The notes: generated from the letters alone by a model not told the origin. A DNA stretch of 64,000 nt from Acanthochromis polyacanthus (GCF_021347895.1 NC_067127.1:14418984-14482983); one strand, 5' to 3'; positions 15,301-29,525 are shown, counted from the first letter of the stretch. Program-made: numbers and translations.

Positions 15301-18300
15301 AAAGTCTGAAAATGTTTTTAGTAATTGGATCTGATCAAGGACGACAAAAGCAAACTAGTCACTAAAACTATGTAATCCTTCACTGAAGAGGGAGTTGAGT
15401 TATTAGAATATTTTATGCAGTAGTGCCTAAGGTGAAACACGAAGTTCCATGAATAATGGTAAGATCTGCTGCTTTCAAGAGCTAAAAAAAAATCATTTCA
15501 AAAGAAGGAAAGAATGAGTGAGTCACGTATTTGAGTAATACAGGTCATATTCACATGAGTTTTTAAATCTACCTGATCACGCTTTGGGTATCCAGCACAT
15601 TTTGCCTGATTTAGTGCTTTTTTACAGCATGACAGATCCACTGGCTGCTTACAGTGCCCTCAAAATTAATTTACTAAGAGTGGGACTGCAAAGATGTCCC
15701 ACTACAGGAAGCAAAGCTCTGAATGCTGCTCCTTTAGGGGTTTCTCTGTCATTGATAAATCCAATTTTTATGTAAAATCACACCACTTTCACTATCTGTG
15801 TGACAAGCCACTCTATTTTTTGCCTTAATGGAATTCTGGTATTGTGTGTAGACTTCTGATACACTTAATCAGAGCTTGGTCTGAAATTTAAAAAAAAAAA
15901 TCACATTTAAACAGAAGCACAGGAGCTCTCTGTTCAGGGAAAGCAAGATTTGTGAGCTTCACCTCAGCAACCTACTGAGGTGACTTCACTTTATGAGTAA
16001 GGAGTTGGCCTTACACTTACTTTCCTTTACCCAGTATTGTTGCATTTTTTGAATATTTTTTCCTCCCTCTGATGAGGCGGTATTATTTTTCTTTGTGCCA
16101 CCTCCTTTCAAAAGCCCCAGTGCTCTTATCAGAGGCAGAGTGCTGATGGAGCAGCCGGCCTCCTCGCTGCTGTTGGGCAGCAGAATTAGTTTGGTTCCAC
16201 TGAATAATGAAGTAGAATGTGTACCCAGTGTTCTAATTAAACCCTTGGTCATTCATCTATCTAATTGATACAATGCCTTCCAGTATAATTTTGTCCCAAA
16301 TGTACCATTCCAGTCTGTGTTCTCTGCTCTACAAGCCTCGGCTGAGCAGAGCGGCTCCTTGCCAAACATGCATGGGACGACACAGGAACTTCTCATCACA
16401 CTCTCTCTCAAACCCACTCGCCAGCATATGTGCACCTACACACACAAAAACAAACACGCAGAGAGAACAAATCACTAAACCTGCTGCCACTATTGCAGCT
16501 ATTAGAAACATAAAAACATGTTGAGATGTAAAATAAACCATTCGCTAAGTCCCTTCCTCCCTAAAAAACATTTCTCAAACCATAGCTTATAGTGATAATT
16601 AGATACAGCTCTAGATTTCAGTACCACTGTAGATATGTATGGGGCACTAGAAATGGGAATATTTTCTATCTCAAGTGGATTTTTAACCTTTTCAAAATTG
16701 AAAATACAAACACATTGGTGCAATGAATAGATCACTGCTGTGTTTATTTTCTCTAATGTAAGCTGAAAATGCTAGAATGTCTGGCTAAAAAGCTTACCAC
16801 TGTAGACCTCTGAGCCAAAGAGCATATCATTACCTAGCCTATGTTGTTTTGTAGACAATTTGCCACCGAAGAAGAAGTACCTGCTCAGGAAATTCAACTG
16901 AGTGATGATCATTTATGATGATCTATTAATGTTGTACTGTCCCCATTTGATTTGGAGATATTTACGCTACAACAACTCCAGCCAAGTTATTACCCAAGAA
17001 AGAATTACGTTTGCCAAACTAATCCTCAAGGCCTTTTGCATTATCAGACTGAAGCACTATTTGAAAAAGTATCCAATAAGGCATAAATGTAACCTTTGTG
17101 TTGCCTCTCCAAGTTTATTTTCAATGGTATGAATCAAATTATCCAATAGTGTTGGAACAAATGCCAGTTTAATTGCATTTCTATTCATAATAATGCTCTG
17201 TGACTAACAAGCTCCAAGTTTCAACATATTGCTATTCTTTTATTTGTACCTTTTTTTTCCCAAGATCACCAGCTGGTAAGAATATTGACTTTTGGCCTGA
17301 GACTTTTATGATGACTCATTGCATGCCTGAAAACCTTTCCCAGGTTCTCATTTTAAACAAATCACCCTGTGATTCAAGTTTCAACCAGTCTACAAAGCTA
17401 GAGTTTTATGCGCTGCTAGAGGAGCACAGCATAAGTAGCTGAGGGGGTAAGATGGGAGGAGATACAGTATGTGAATCCTCAACTGGAGACATGCATCAAT
17501 TATACTGAATCATTTAAACACACCGCATAAGCAGCCAAGGTTGTGGTTTCCATTTATTATTAGACACGCAGACTGCATAAAAAATACACCTTTTACAGCA
17601 TGTTACATATTACAAAACAGAGAAATGAAACATCACCTACTGCTGTTCAGCCCTGTGCTCAGAGCCCCAGAAAAATGGGAATAGTGACACATTTTCAGCA
17701 ACGTGGTGACAAGCCTGATGCGTCCCTTGGAGGAAGCAAATCTAAAAATATCACAAAAATATATTTAAAAAGTCAGCGAGATACTATGTTGAAATATCCT
17801 GTGAATACAAACATGTATGTGCAGTATGCCAGTATACATTACTGTACATATTATAGCTACAGTGCTACATAACGTGCTTATGAATTTATTATAAGCTGTC
17901 TTGACATCGTAACATTAAATGCCCTCTCTGATGAATTGAAAGTCAGGCTATATCTTTTCAATGAATTATATGGTAGATTATACATATTTTATAACATATA
18001 ACTGAGTGATAAAGAGATGGTGGAGTATGTTAAAAGGCAGCGGAGTGGCAGGAATGAGCTGACATCTTATTTTATGTATGCGCGGTAATCAAGTATCCAG
18101 GATTATTCTGCTGCCTTTCAAATGTTGTTTTGCTCATTTTTGGTCTTTTTTTATTTTGTATTATTCAAGACTGCATTTCTCTCTTTACAGTAAATGGAGA
18201 GGAAATGTATCAGCGACATTTTAAATGTGTCTTTTCTTGCACCAGTAAGCACAGTAACAGAGAGTGTTCGAATAATAAACCCCATGCAGCACACATCTTT

Positions 18301-18775
18301 GGTAATAGGAGAGCACAGCTAGGTTGAGCATGGTGCTTAAATTAGATCGAATATATTTCTCTTGGGAAACTGAGATATATGATAATGTGGTTATGATGGA
18401 TAATCATGTCATAGTAAGATGTATTATTTTAAATACCAGTTTGTCTGAGAAAATTAAAATGTCATTTCGACAATAGTAAAACATTTTCCTACAGGTTGAT
18501 GCAAATGAACAGGGAAATTACAAATGAGAGAAAGCCTCCCTAGCATTGATGGTCACTGTGAGGCCAACACTGCAGATAACTGGATTTATTTATATGCAAT
18601 ACAACAAAACGCTGGTTTTGTGCTGTTTCTACTGCACTAAAATTCCTATGAATTAAGGTCTCCCCGGTCATTTGAGGCAACAATAACAAATGAATGCTTG
18701 CCTTTATGCAAAATAATAAAACAAAACATGTACATGCAATGGCAGCTGTTCACCATTAAGTATCTATTTATGGCA
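12390..18775. other. Non-genic stretch
   Basis: Long unique AT-rich region with no supported gene. Short purine runs lie near 14340-14400, an A-tract near 15889-15900, and a GC-richer patch near 13180-13240 contains CCAGCAGAGGAGG, only partly like a CTCF core. Reading frames reach about 100 codons, which is within chance. Confidence 0.45.
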
Positions 18776-18779
18776 AACC

Positions 18780-19070
18780 TCAGCTCCAGAAGGACTTATT
18801 TGCATGCATTCTCTTTCACCAGACGGGAATACATCTTGGGCTCATAATGAAGGGCCTGCTGTATATGAGCTCTAATAGATAAATTAGCACACATCTTGCT
18901 TAACCTGGTTGCATTATGTCTCTGCACACAGTATCTGGAGCACTTGTTCCACATTTAAAGCAATATAATGAGATGCAAGAACTGTAATAATGCAATTACC
19001 TGTCTGAGACAGCATTGCCTTTTATAGCTTGAAAATTGTGCAGGAAACCATTCCAGCAAGTTGAAATGCC
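18780..19070. promoter_or_regulatory. Candidate conserved noncoding element
   Basis: A repeat-free block rich in homeodomain-like words (CTCATAATGAAG, GATAAATTAGCACAC, GTAATAATGCAATTACC) with balanced composition and no open frame. It resembles developmental enhancers in texture, but no alignment is available. Confidence 0.22.
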
Positions 19071-19877
19071 ATCACGGAGACTTAATTATTGTCCCCAAGA
19101 GACTCCATGTGTCTGTTTTCTCAGCAATGGAGCAACAAGAGCTGCAGCGTCTCCAGTATTACAGTGGTAGGAGGGGAAGGAGAAAATAAAAGTCTCAGTT
19201 TGCCTGTTGTACCTGCATAATCAAGGCACTTGTAAAGGTTGATCTTGTGCTTACCAACTATTTCAAATATTCTAGCTGTATAATGAAACAACAAACAGAG
19301 GAAAGCTAACATATTAGACAAACCAATTAGATTAAAGTGCCTTTTTTTTTTTTTTTACTAAGGTTTTGACTTGACCCATGATTTCAACCACAAGAAAAAA
19401 TAAAAAGACATTTATTTAACAACCAGATGGGAAACAAGCCGTGCTGCAACACCTTCAAGCGCCTATTTTTGGCTAAACTGGACTGAAATATAGGTATGCT
19501 ATGTTTTTTGTGCACCCACTAAGATCTTTGTCCTGATAAAAACAGGTCTTGTTCCTGAAAACTATCGTGCATTCACCGTTTTGAAAAGCTGAAATTAACT
19601 AAAGGGTCAAAACATGATTGCTAATCCACGTTTGCCTAAATGTCGCACTCCATTACTGAAGGCAATATTACTTTAAATTCCTTTAAACGCCTCATTTGTT
19701 CACAGTTTGTAGAAACATTGTTAAAATCAACTTAAATGTAAGATAATTCACACCATATTCCAGACACAACATGTGCAGAATCACTGTGCAGACAGATAGC
19801 GTATCTTTCATAAGCAGACAAAAAGGAGGAGCTCTTGTCAGAGTCAATTCACCCTGGAGGCTTTTTCTGTCAGTTCC
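19071..19877. other. Non-genic stretch
   Basis: A T-tract of about 15 bases near 19343-19357; otherwise unique sequence with no recognised gene or repeat. Confidence 0.4.
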
Positions 19878-20115
19878 ATTCATTTCAGTTTTATTTATAT
19901 AGCGCCATTTCACAACATATGTCATCTCAAGGCTCTTCACATAGTATAGTGAAGACCATATAAATTAACCAATTTATTCCCTTTGAGCAAGATCTTGGCA
20001 ACAGTGGGAAGAAAAAAACTCTCCTTTAGCAGGAAGAAACCTGCGGCAGAACCAGGTTCAGGGAAGGCAGTCACCTGCCCTGACTGGTTGGGGTGAAAGA
20101 GTCAGAAGACAATAG
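19878..20115 (-). mobile_element. LINE 3'-end fragment (L2-like tail)
   Basis: Read on the minus strand this ends in GGCGCTATATAAATAAAACT followed by GAAATGAATGG. That is the tail typical of a percomorph non-LTR retrotransposon 3' end. Upstream of it on the same strand are the conserved CCTGAACCTGGTTCTGCCGC and GTTTCTTCCTGCTAAAGGAG words. The same words recur at 40.7-40.8 kb (plus strand) and 53.1-53.2 kb (minus strand). The copy is 5'-truncated and noncoding. Confidence 0.6.
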
Positions 20116-20969
20116 CACACAGAAAACAAGCTACCAATACAGAAGAGAACATAAAACACTTTGGAGGTCATTGCATTGGTAAATGGAGGAGTAACGATAA
20201 AGGAAAAAATTATAACAAGAAACAAAACAAGTAAAATATGCTTAAAGTCAGTAGTGCATGAATGCTTAATGAAAACTGCCATAATGTTTGATCCACTGGT
20301 TAGTAATACTGCAGTTATGAGAAGTTTTTTGTAATTGTCATAAAAGTTTTCTGAATTGGATTAAAGCTTCACTGCTCCTGCTCATTTGACTCATCGCTAT
20401 GGCAGACATAACCAGCAGCTCGTGTGGTCAATAAGACCACATCAGCCAGGCCAATTTATCCGATGCTTGTATCAGACGGGGCAGCTGCTAGTTGGATGGA
20501 TTTAAAACATCACTTGAAATTCCAGCAAACCCCCTGGTGAATATTGACATGCAGGCAGAATATTTTCAGCGTATTGAAAGTAACATCTGTCAGTCATTTC
20601 AGACTTTCAAACATTTGCCTATAGATGTCTTGCCTAAAGATATCTCCTGGTAAGCAGTCTATGTTTAATTCCACTATACAAATACTCAGATGTGTTCAAT
20701 TACCCATGATGAATCTCATCTCTTTCATCACTTAAATGTCACTGTATTATAAGCAATGCTCATGTTGATGTGTACTCATAAATCACTTGTAGCCAGAGGT
20801 GGCTTAAAGCTACCATGCTGCTTTGGGGTTAGGTAGAAACTCATCCATAATTTCCCAGGATGCGGGGTGAGGAGTGCGGGCAAGGGAGGTTGCTCCTGCT
20901 AAAATGCCCCACGCTACAGGGGGCACATGTTTACTGACAGCCCCACAGAGGCTGCGAACAATCACCTGC
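20116..20969. other. Non-genic stretch
   Basis: Unique sequence. A short inverted repeat GTGGTCAATAAGACCAC lies near 20424-20440. No gene is supported. Confidence 0.4.
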
Positions 20970-21060
20970 TACCACACGTTCCTTTAGGGGCCGTGCTGTT
21001 ACATTAATGCATGGGGCTTCATCTCATTATTCATAGCTGCTTGACTCCAGGGGAAACTGT
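20970..21060. promoter_or_regulatory. Candidate conserved noncoding element
   Basis: A short block with TTACATTAATGCATGGGGC and TCATTATTCATAGCTGC, i.e. homeodomain-like words in a GC-richer setting. The evidence is texture only. Confidence 0.15.
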
Positions 21061-23759
21061 TGGGATGGAGCCGCTACAGTAGCAAATGGATACTGGGTCA
21101 TCTTCAGCATTCCAGGTGGTATGAAGCCAAAGGGAACATGGCCCACAGAGAGAGAGCTGTAGCTTCGTGTCATGTAAAATGGAAAGCATGCTTAAATATA
21201 GCCTAAAATGTACTGATTACAATATAATGAATATGCTGGGGTTTAATGTGCTTACCTTGTCCATTTGCCTTTATTACCACTATTTAACTGGCTATGGACA
21301 TAGTGAAATCGAACATAGTCAACAATGGCAGCAAATGTATTCTAAATTTTTTTTAAAAACCATATAGATCAGTAAATAAATTCACGTCAAGGTCAGACAG
21401 ATTAAGGACACAAAACCATAGCAGGTCAGTAAATATTCTTTCCTAGAGGGCTTGAAATGCAAAAGTAAAATTATTGATACATGCAATTCAGTAACAGCTA
21501 ACAGAACTAAATAAAAGTCTGATGATTCTGAATATGTCCTTCTACTTCAAGATACAGAAGTTAGGTAGCTTATGAACACTGCTGGGAAATGTTAACTGTT
21601 GTGATTACAATTTCAGTTTTACCAATCACATTCAAACTGCCACTTGCAGTAATGCTTCCTTACATTTGGTGGTCATCTTCTTCACTATATTCCTGGGACT
21701 TAGTTCCAGAGCTGATATATTTTTTGGGTTTGTGTTCATTTGACAGACTTGGTTTGCGATGTATTAGCTTGGCCCAACGGCAAGGGGTGCATTCAAGTAC
21801 TTACCCTGCCCAGAGGTCCATTTTTCCACTGTAATGTGAATAATACTACAGGATGGTGCCTCTGTCGTGCTGTGTCTGTAGTATCAAGCAAAAGAAAAAG
21901 GGAAGACAGATATTACCTGGTGCAAAGCTGTGATGGACAAGCTTAACAAGGCAATTAACTTGGGTGGAGGATGGGTGGAGGATCAACATGTCAACCAAGG
22001 CTATAGGAACCAATAGAGGGAGCTCCAACAGGTGACCAAGAGCACAAAAAAAGCAAATACTCCATAAGATTGCTGCTTCTTGAGACAGAATGTGTCATTA
22101 TCTATTGACGTACAGCTGTGGAAACTCAAGAAAGTGCTACTGAGTAATTGATTTTTCAAGTTACTTGCCCTGTGCTACTAATAAATATCACAGACACTCA
22201 TACAATACTGTGCTTGGATGATTGGATGCTGCATCCCTTTGTGTGTCCTGAAAGAGTTGCCTCTTTGCAACATCAAAGTAGAAACTATGTAAAATAAGCT
22301 TATTGAACAGAAAAAGGTAACACAGTTGGAGAGAGTTAGGTTTACTATAACGTCCTTATGTTCCAACTTCAGCCTCGTTGATATTATATGAGTGGAGTGA
22401 GGACTTCAAAGGGAAGCTGCATCCGATTGATCGTGCTGATTCCAAGGTATTATGTTGACTCTTGCAGCTGGCATCAACAACTTAAAAGAGGAAAGGAATG
22501 ATCATTTCTTTCCTGCCCCTCTTACATATTGAGTATTGGACTTTAGCCTGCCTTCTTAAAGTTCTTCATCTTTTTCTGAGGTGGTCACATGGTGTCAGTG
22601 GAGCCTAATTATTCAGTGGATTCATTCAGGCTGGTGGAGCCACTGTTGTTATTCTAAACCAGTCGAAAATGAGCCCTAAGCACTATGCAAACACAGAGGT
22701 GGATTCTTACTCCTTTGTGGTAGAATTTAAAATATTCATAACTTATACACAGTACTTTTGGTTCTGCAAGGGGAAGGCATGGAAAGTGCATAACAGTCTC
22801 TGGCTTCCTGAAAAGGCGGTGTGAAATAGAAAAGCGACTCCACATCCTAAAATGATATTTATAAATCACAGCAGCATGTTAGCAGAAAATTCTGAGAAGG
22901 GAGTGAATCAGTCCACAAGCTCTGCAAACGGAACATCCTCTGCACAGAGTACATGTTTGAGGTAGTCATCGGTGAGATATGATGTGAATTTCCTTGAGGA
23001 AATTTGTTTATTTTGGTGTACCTGCTCGCCAATTCATCACAAGTGACAGTTTTTAGACTTTAGAATTTGACACACGTTAGTACACCAAAGTAATTCCCTT
23101 GATTTTTTTTTTTGAAAAAAATAATCTCTTTTATGTGTTTTTATATCAGGCTCTCCCTTACAGTTTTCATTCTTAAGACGTTGTTTTGTGTTACTTGAAG
23201 TGTGAGAACAAGCAAACAAACGCGGATGCTCTTACAGGAGGTTACAAATACTGTGTTTTCCTTCTTCACAAAGAAACACTCAAGGACACACAGCACTTAC
23301 AAGCCAGTGAGGAAATCCCAATGCAGCTTCAAGGGAAAAGTTTCTGACAGGTTTATTGGGGGACCTGGATGTGAGCCCAAGGGTTCCTAAGAACTGCTTA
23401 ATACAAGATTGTTAGAGAATGCGGATGAACTCTTTGACGCAGAGTCTGGAGCCAAGAAAAGCCAGGCCCTCGGAGATAAGAACTGAACCGTGTTACAGTG
23501 GTGAATATTTTAGCACATCACATCAAGATAATTCTTTTTATCTGTCTCTTTCTTTTACCTGTGGACAAAATGCATTTAGGAGGTATACCCCCATCTTCTC
23601 GATGGCATCAAAGTCAAAGTTTGGGCTAATGGTTAGGCTTGGCACAAAGTGCATTTCCCTGCTGGGAGTTCTGCACTTTCATCTGCATTTTGTAAGGTTG
23701 CTCCATGCCTAATGGTCTGAGAACACTGGCTTTTGTCCTTTGGATTTATAAATGGGCCC
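21061..23759. other. Non-genic stretch
   Basis: Unique sequence with no supported gene. An imperfect palindrome centred near 22502 (GGAAAGGAATGATCATTTCT, continued by TTCC) lies between AAGAGG and CCTCTT arms. Confidence 0.4.
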
Positions 23760-24200
23760 TTTCAATTCAGGTGTCATTTTAAAGTACTTAAGCAATTAAA
23801 GACACAAGAGCAGAGCATATATTTACCTTAAAAATAGAATGTGCTTAACATGTATAATTGGCCCTGTGCAAGGTTTGCTGCTTAAATATGCAATGGTTAT
23901 CCTAATGAGTATCACCACAAGAGAATCACAGTGTGAGGTGTAACAAAAAGCCTCCAGCAGTCTGTTCATCCTCTTCCTAACATCTGTGATCAGGGTAGTG
24001 GGCTAAATATGGTTCTAATTTGTTCTCCAAAAACCTCACCACCTTAGGAATAGTATTAAACATGTCACTTTGTTTATGGGAGTTTTTAAACAGCTTTATT
24101 CTGATGTAGCTGTTGCTCAGAGGAGCTTTGAGAAGGTTATTTATTTTCCATTTATCTGCATTAAAGCAGGCATGTGGTATAAATAATGAAAGGCCAATTG
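23760..24200. promoter_or_regulatory. Candidate conserved noncoding block
   Basis: Repeat-free sequence dense in TAAT, AATTGG and GATA-like words. Two subpeaks stand out: about 23770-23940, and about 24080-24195 with ATTTATCTGCATTAAAGC and GGCCAATTGATATGCAA. No frame is open through it. Conservation is untested. Confidence 0.2.
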
Positions 24201-27200
24201 ATATGCAAGAATGAAAAAAAAATAGAATGTAAAAGTGCTGCGAATGTGAATATGAGTTTCAGAGAGACGGACTATTTAAACTTTTGAAAACTGTTTGGTT
24301 TTCATTGATATTTCTTAAAACCACAAAGCGTATTTACTTAAGTTCTGTACAATTCTGATTTTCTTATATTTTATTGGGGTATTTTTTGTATATATTTTTT
24401 GTATGTTGTGCTTTGCTTCACTACATTTTACTTTCCTACTTTCAGAATCGTCTCACATCCCCTCAGATTTATTTTACAGTTTATTTGTAAGGGGCCTAAT
24501 CCTAGTTGGGAAAAATCTGGAGCTTACTATAAAAATGAAAAGTGAAGTGGAAAAAAATGGGGAAAAAAACTAGCTCCTAGACAAAGAGCAATACTACAAA
24601 ATACTACTTTCCTACAGCATGATTATTTTTGATCCTTGAAGTATATATTATTTCTGGGAAAACGTGTAATTTTACAAATATATATCAATGCAGATGTTAT
24701 ATTTGTAAAGAGACACAATTAAAATTAAAATAACAGACTAAAAAGTCATTCAATTTCCTCAGTTAAATTTAGACCTTATTAAATCATTCACATTGTGACA
24801 AAATGAACAAAGACTCCAAATCTGGTCCCTGTTTGGCTATTTTAGGGCCCCTTGGTGGCTTTGGGGCTCTGTGAACCACTTGTTAATGCCTTGAGGCACT
24901 TTGGAAATAAAATGAGCTGGGCATGTATCTCTGCTCAATTTAAGAAGATTTGAAAGGACAGCGGTCTCATGGAAGGTTGTGTGGAAGGCTGCCGTTCATT
25001 GTTTATTTAGAATCCTCCATCACACAGATGGATATTCAGATTTAAATTTTACAGATGGCAACTGTGGGGAAGGTGCAGCACACAGTGTCATCAGTCAGTA
25101 AGCAATCATTTCAGTGTGAGATGTAGAAAGTCAGAGAGCTTGGCAGATCAATACTACATTTCCTCTGTGCAGGGACTCACAAATATTCCCAAAGGATCAC
25201 AGAGGGACACTTGTACATGGGCTTGATACAGTGCAGGCGCTTTGTCGGTCAGTGAAGGTGGGTACGTGCATCCACAGCACAAGCATATAACTCCTGATGA
25301 CATGTCTGCAAAAGTGGGTTTGTTCAGTATAATTCTGCATAAGTAAAGGCTGCTGGAGACATGAATAGCAGTGAAGGAGTAGCTGTCCTTTGAGACATGA
25401 AATGCTGCTGCACCTCCGCTGCATGAGCAAGTAGCAAGTGTCTTGTGCTTTAATCCACTTCCACAGAGTGGAGAAAGACTTGAACGGGCAGGTAACGGTT
25501 TTGGATTACTGAGCAGAAAGTGGTAAGCTATTTAAAAATATAAACTACCCCTTTAAAAAGGGAAGCACACGCACTCACACACAACCAATGATCAGAGCGT
25601 CGGTCTATTTTTATCATATTATCATAAAAGTAGGAGGGTAAAGATTAATGTCTATTCAAGGTGGAAGAAACATGTGCTTTAAAAACGGATATGTATCGGA
25701 CACAAAGAAGAGAGGCCATCAAATATTCAGGTGTGATAATCTTTCAGGAAGCCGTTCAAATTACATCTTCCAATTTATCTGTCTCTGTCTTCACGTTTTG
25801 TGAGTTATAAGTATCACAATTGTTAATCAGGTCACGTTTTCCCTTTTTCCCTGCTCAGCCAGTTACGAAAGAAATGTGATCCAATATCTGAAAATGCGAT
25901 TTAATGAAGCTTTTCTGTGCTCAGTCCAGAAGACTGGGATGTAGATTACTGTAATGAATGAGAAGATAGAGCTTACTTTGAGAGAACGTCACCAAAATGC
26001 AGATGATGGCTTGAAAGCTGTTAAAGTGAGTTTAATTTATCACGGTCTATTACGGCATGTACAAGCTTTCATGATCAAGGCAATGACCCGTTTTTCCAAA
26101 CAACTACACAGCATGTGGTTTGAACACACTGTGGGAGTGAAAATGTATTGGGCTTGATTTATCAAGCAGTGGAGAAAATTCTGCAGTGAGCTCTGCTGTA
26201 ATAACATGCAATCTACAATGTGATCGTCTCTGCGTGATTTGAGCTTTTGCTCAGTTTTACTTTTCCCTTTCAGTATCAATTTTACATATAGAGTGCATGA
26301 TATTCCTGCACTTATATGTTTGATGCTCTTAAATCAGGAAGACACTTATTTAACACAGATTATTTAAAGATTATGAAGAGGCTGAGGGGATATGAACTCC
26401 ATGTTCTTGCTGAAGATATGGCCTGATCATAGTCAAACCCCTCTTGTCCTCCTTCCAATGCTTGTAATGGGAGTTGTCAGAGGTGGAGATTTCCTTTCTG
26501 AGAAATATCAGAGTCTCTATTAACCAGAGCTTCTGTTTCTGTAGTCTGTTCAAACCACTGTGGTTTCTGTTAAGAGCAGAATTTCATCTTCTTGCCTTGT
26601 AGGTTATAAACAGTGCCATTTTAGCAGTCCTTGGTGTCTCTGTGAGATTTCTTCAGCTTGTATGCCTTCAAGTCTTTAAGAAGCTCCTCGATAGTCAAGG
26701 AAAATTTCATATGTGATTGTAGTCATTGTCTCCAGGTTCTTTTTTTTTTTCCATTTTCCTCTCCACTTGCTATATTTTTTGTAAAATTTCTCCTCATCTG
26801 CTTCAGTATTTGTAGTCAGACATGGAACAAGTAGCCTAACCAATCTCTTTTTCTCACTTAGGAACAAGAAAAAGAAATGGTTTACGAATAGAAGCACATA
26901 TACCTTGGTAATGGCATTTTACAGCTCAGGAGACCCGTGTCAAAACTAAAGTTTGTTATAAAAAAATATAATCTTTGTCAAATACATTTCAAATGACAAG
27001 CGAAGTCAATCAAAGCATGCATAAATAGGCTCACACAAACCAAATAGGGCCACACATCTGATAAAGTCAACGCCAGAAAAGAGCATTGTTATGCCAGAAA
27101 ACACACTTATGTATGAACAGTGTAGAAACCACAGGTGGTGCCGCCGTCAAACACACAAAACAGAGTCTGCTCATTTGTTTTCACACACTGTAGCGCACAC

Positions 27201-27595
27201 ATACGATGCCACATTGCTAAGCAACACAGTGATTTCTGACGTCCTCTTCTGGAGAATTGGTATTAGCCCATCAGTGACTAATGGCACCGTGGTGCTGTAC
27301 TCACCTATTTGAGTTTCATGCTGGGAGTTATTAACTCTGCAAAGTCCCCCACAATCTACCCCAGATACAGCCTCTACGCTCATTTGTCCTCAATGCATAA
27401 CACAATGTAATGGGATTCGCTCAGCCTCTCTTCTGGTCCTCTTTCACTGTTCAAATAGTTTATTAAACTTGGAAAATAAACAGTCACAACCCAAAGAACT
27501 TTGTTTAAAAATTTAAAGTGCGCAATTAAGTTTAGATATAGACTTTTTTTAAACTATGCCAATTATAATCACGTGAACTCAAACCATAATCTATA
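24201..27595. other. Non-genic stretch
   Basis: AT-rich unique sequence (especially 24280-24740) with no recognised gene or repeat family. Reading frames are all under 90 codons. Confidence 0.45.
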
Positions 27596-27597
27596 AC

Positions 27598-28065
27598 ACA
27601 CCAATCAGCCACAGCATTATGTCCACTGACAGGTGAAGTGAATAACTGATCATACTGGTTCTATGTAGTGTTCTGCTGCAAAACCTTAGATTTTATAATA
27701 TTATTTGCCTTTATTTGTCACAAATACATCCCAATCAGAGTCAGCCATAATACAGTGACCCTGGAGCAGGAAGGGTTAAGGGCCTTGCTCAAGGGCCCAA
27801 CAGTGGCTGCATCAGGGCAAATGGAAATCCCAAATGTCACTGATCTCCCCCTGCAGGAAAATGCACCCCACCATATCGCAAAGACATCAGTCAGGAACAC
27901 CATGAGGAACATGAAAATCTCCCAAGCTGTTGATTTGACCTCCAAACTTCCTAGACCCCATTCTCATTAAGCATCAACAGGATGCAGTGGAACAAGTTTG
28001 CTTCCCAGAGGCCCCACTGCACAACCCAGAGTACTCAAAGGATAACTTCCCAACATCCTGGTGCC
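27598..28065 (+). pseudogene. Decayed Tc1-like transposon with internal deletion
   Basis: The left end ACACCAATCAGCCACAGCAT, then TATGTCCACTGACAGGTGAA, resembles the inverted end of a widespread fish Tc1/mariner family. It is followed at once by a piece near 27668 (GTTCTGCTGCAAAACCTT) that in intact copies lies deep inside the transposase. The 3' part of the gene resumes near 27856 (GGAAAATGCACCCCACCA), runs through a segment resembling TTGACTTGGCCTCCAAATTC and ends about TGGTGCCATAC. Most of the transposase, including two of the three catalytic acids, is therefore missing, and the rest is shifted in frame. No right inverted end is visible. Confidence 0.65.
27691..27855. repeat. Interspersed repeat nested in the Tc1-like remnant
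   Basis: Between the two Tc1-like pieces lies TTATTTGTCACAAATACATC, then CCTGGAGCAGGAAGGGTTAA, then GGGCCTTGCTCAAGGGCCCA. This is a separate teleost dispersed motif with no counterpart in the transposase. Its position inside the remnant makes it the younger insertion. The boundaries are estimated to within about 15 bases. Confidence 0.5.
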
Positions 28066-29525
28066 ATACTGTATATAACTATAAACCCTCATGCTGATGC
28101 GAAAATTTGATCTCCAGCCGACGCGGCTATTATTTTCCAATAAAACTGAGATACACGCAACACAGTAAAGTTGACGGACAAATCTTAGATGCACATGAAT
28201 AGTCGAAATATTCTCAATTAAACCAAAATCGAAGCTTAATTTTGCACTACAGTCCAAATCACTGCCCTCTTCCCCAGAAATAATGTAGATGTTTTTTTCA
28301 GATTATGTTCTTCATATACTGAAAAAAAATAAGTAAAAAGGAAACGGGTCAAAATGTGGTCACAACACTAATGAATCTGACATGTGGGTCACATTATTCC
28401 TCTTTCATACCATCCCTGCTTTGGTGGTTTTGATATTGATGACATAATGCTAAATACTCTGAGCTGGAGTCAAGGATCTTTTCCCTACTGGCCAATTTTG
28501 TTTGTATCACTATCTGCTTTTATCTGAAAGGGGACTCACACATCTTGGAAATCGGCATAATACATGTTTTATGAAAGCTGCCATGTGTGAGGTTTTTCTC
28601 CTTTGTGCTGTAATACTCCGTGAAAGACAGAGTTTCCTCTTTAGATGCTGTTTTAGAGCCCCCGGAGTAAAATTGTGCGAGAAAAGTAGCACCTTGGAGT
28701 TTGTCAAGGAATTTTACTCAAACATTCTTACTCATGCGGTGCTTGTGATATTTTTATCTCTCTGTACTGGAAGTCTGTGGTAGCAATGACTTGTCATAAA
28801 ATGGATGCCAACAGTTTCTGAACATGGCCCGGCTTGGCAGACTAACATTTCTTACACGTTTATAGCGCAGTGAACATCCAGGCACCTGTCCAGGTCTGGA
28901 ATAAGGTTGATCCAAAGGAGACGCTGTGTCCCATCAGCATCAGAGCTGTTTCTGATGGCTCTGCAAAAAGGTTATTTCCACTCATGCAGCTATAACACAT
29001 TCTATTTGCCTTTTTCACCTCCTCACAATTGCTGGAATATTAGCAAAATGCCTACACTAGCTGCAAGCAAAGGGCAGGCCATTATAGGTGGCGATAGCCT
29101 AGCAACCTCTTCAAGTAAACAAAGTCAAAGCCCTCATTGTGTAAGGGCGCAAGTAATTTCCATCACATAGGCCAGAGCATGCATGTATGTTTATGTTATA
29201 TGACTCACTCTGATTGGTTTAAGCTAGTTTGCATAATGCAAGGCAGCAAAGCCTGCAGGTTTCTTCGGAGTCGGGAAGACAAGGTAATATGAAGGAAAAC
29301 TAAAATGGCCTGCAGGAGTCAGAAGATTATATGTCAAAACAATATTGTTGGTTGAAGAAAATAAGATGCATTAATGACTAAATATCACACTCTCTCTATT
29401 GGCATCTCTAGTGAAAAGGTTTTATGAGTTTCATATCAGTGGCACAAAGAGCTGCACTATTTTTAGACTCAAGTAATGCAGCTGATATTATCTGATCATT
29501 CTTGTCAGGGGTTCCAGTTCCAAGT
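28066..29525. other. Non-genic stretch
   Basis: Unique sequence without a supported gene. A frame at 28502-28783 has no recognisable domain and is matched by frames on the other strand. Confidence 0.4.
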
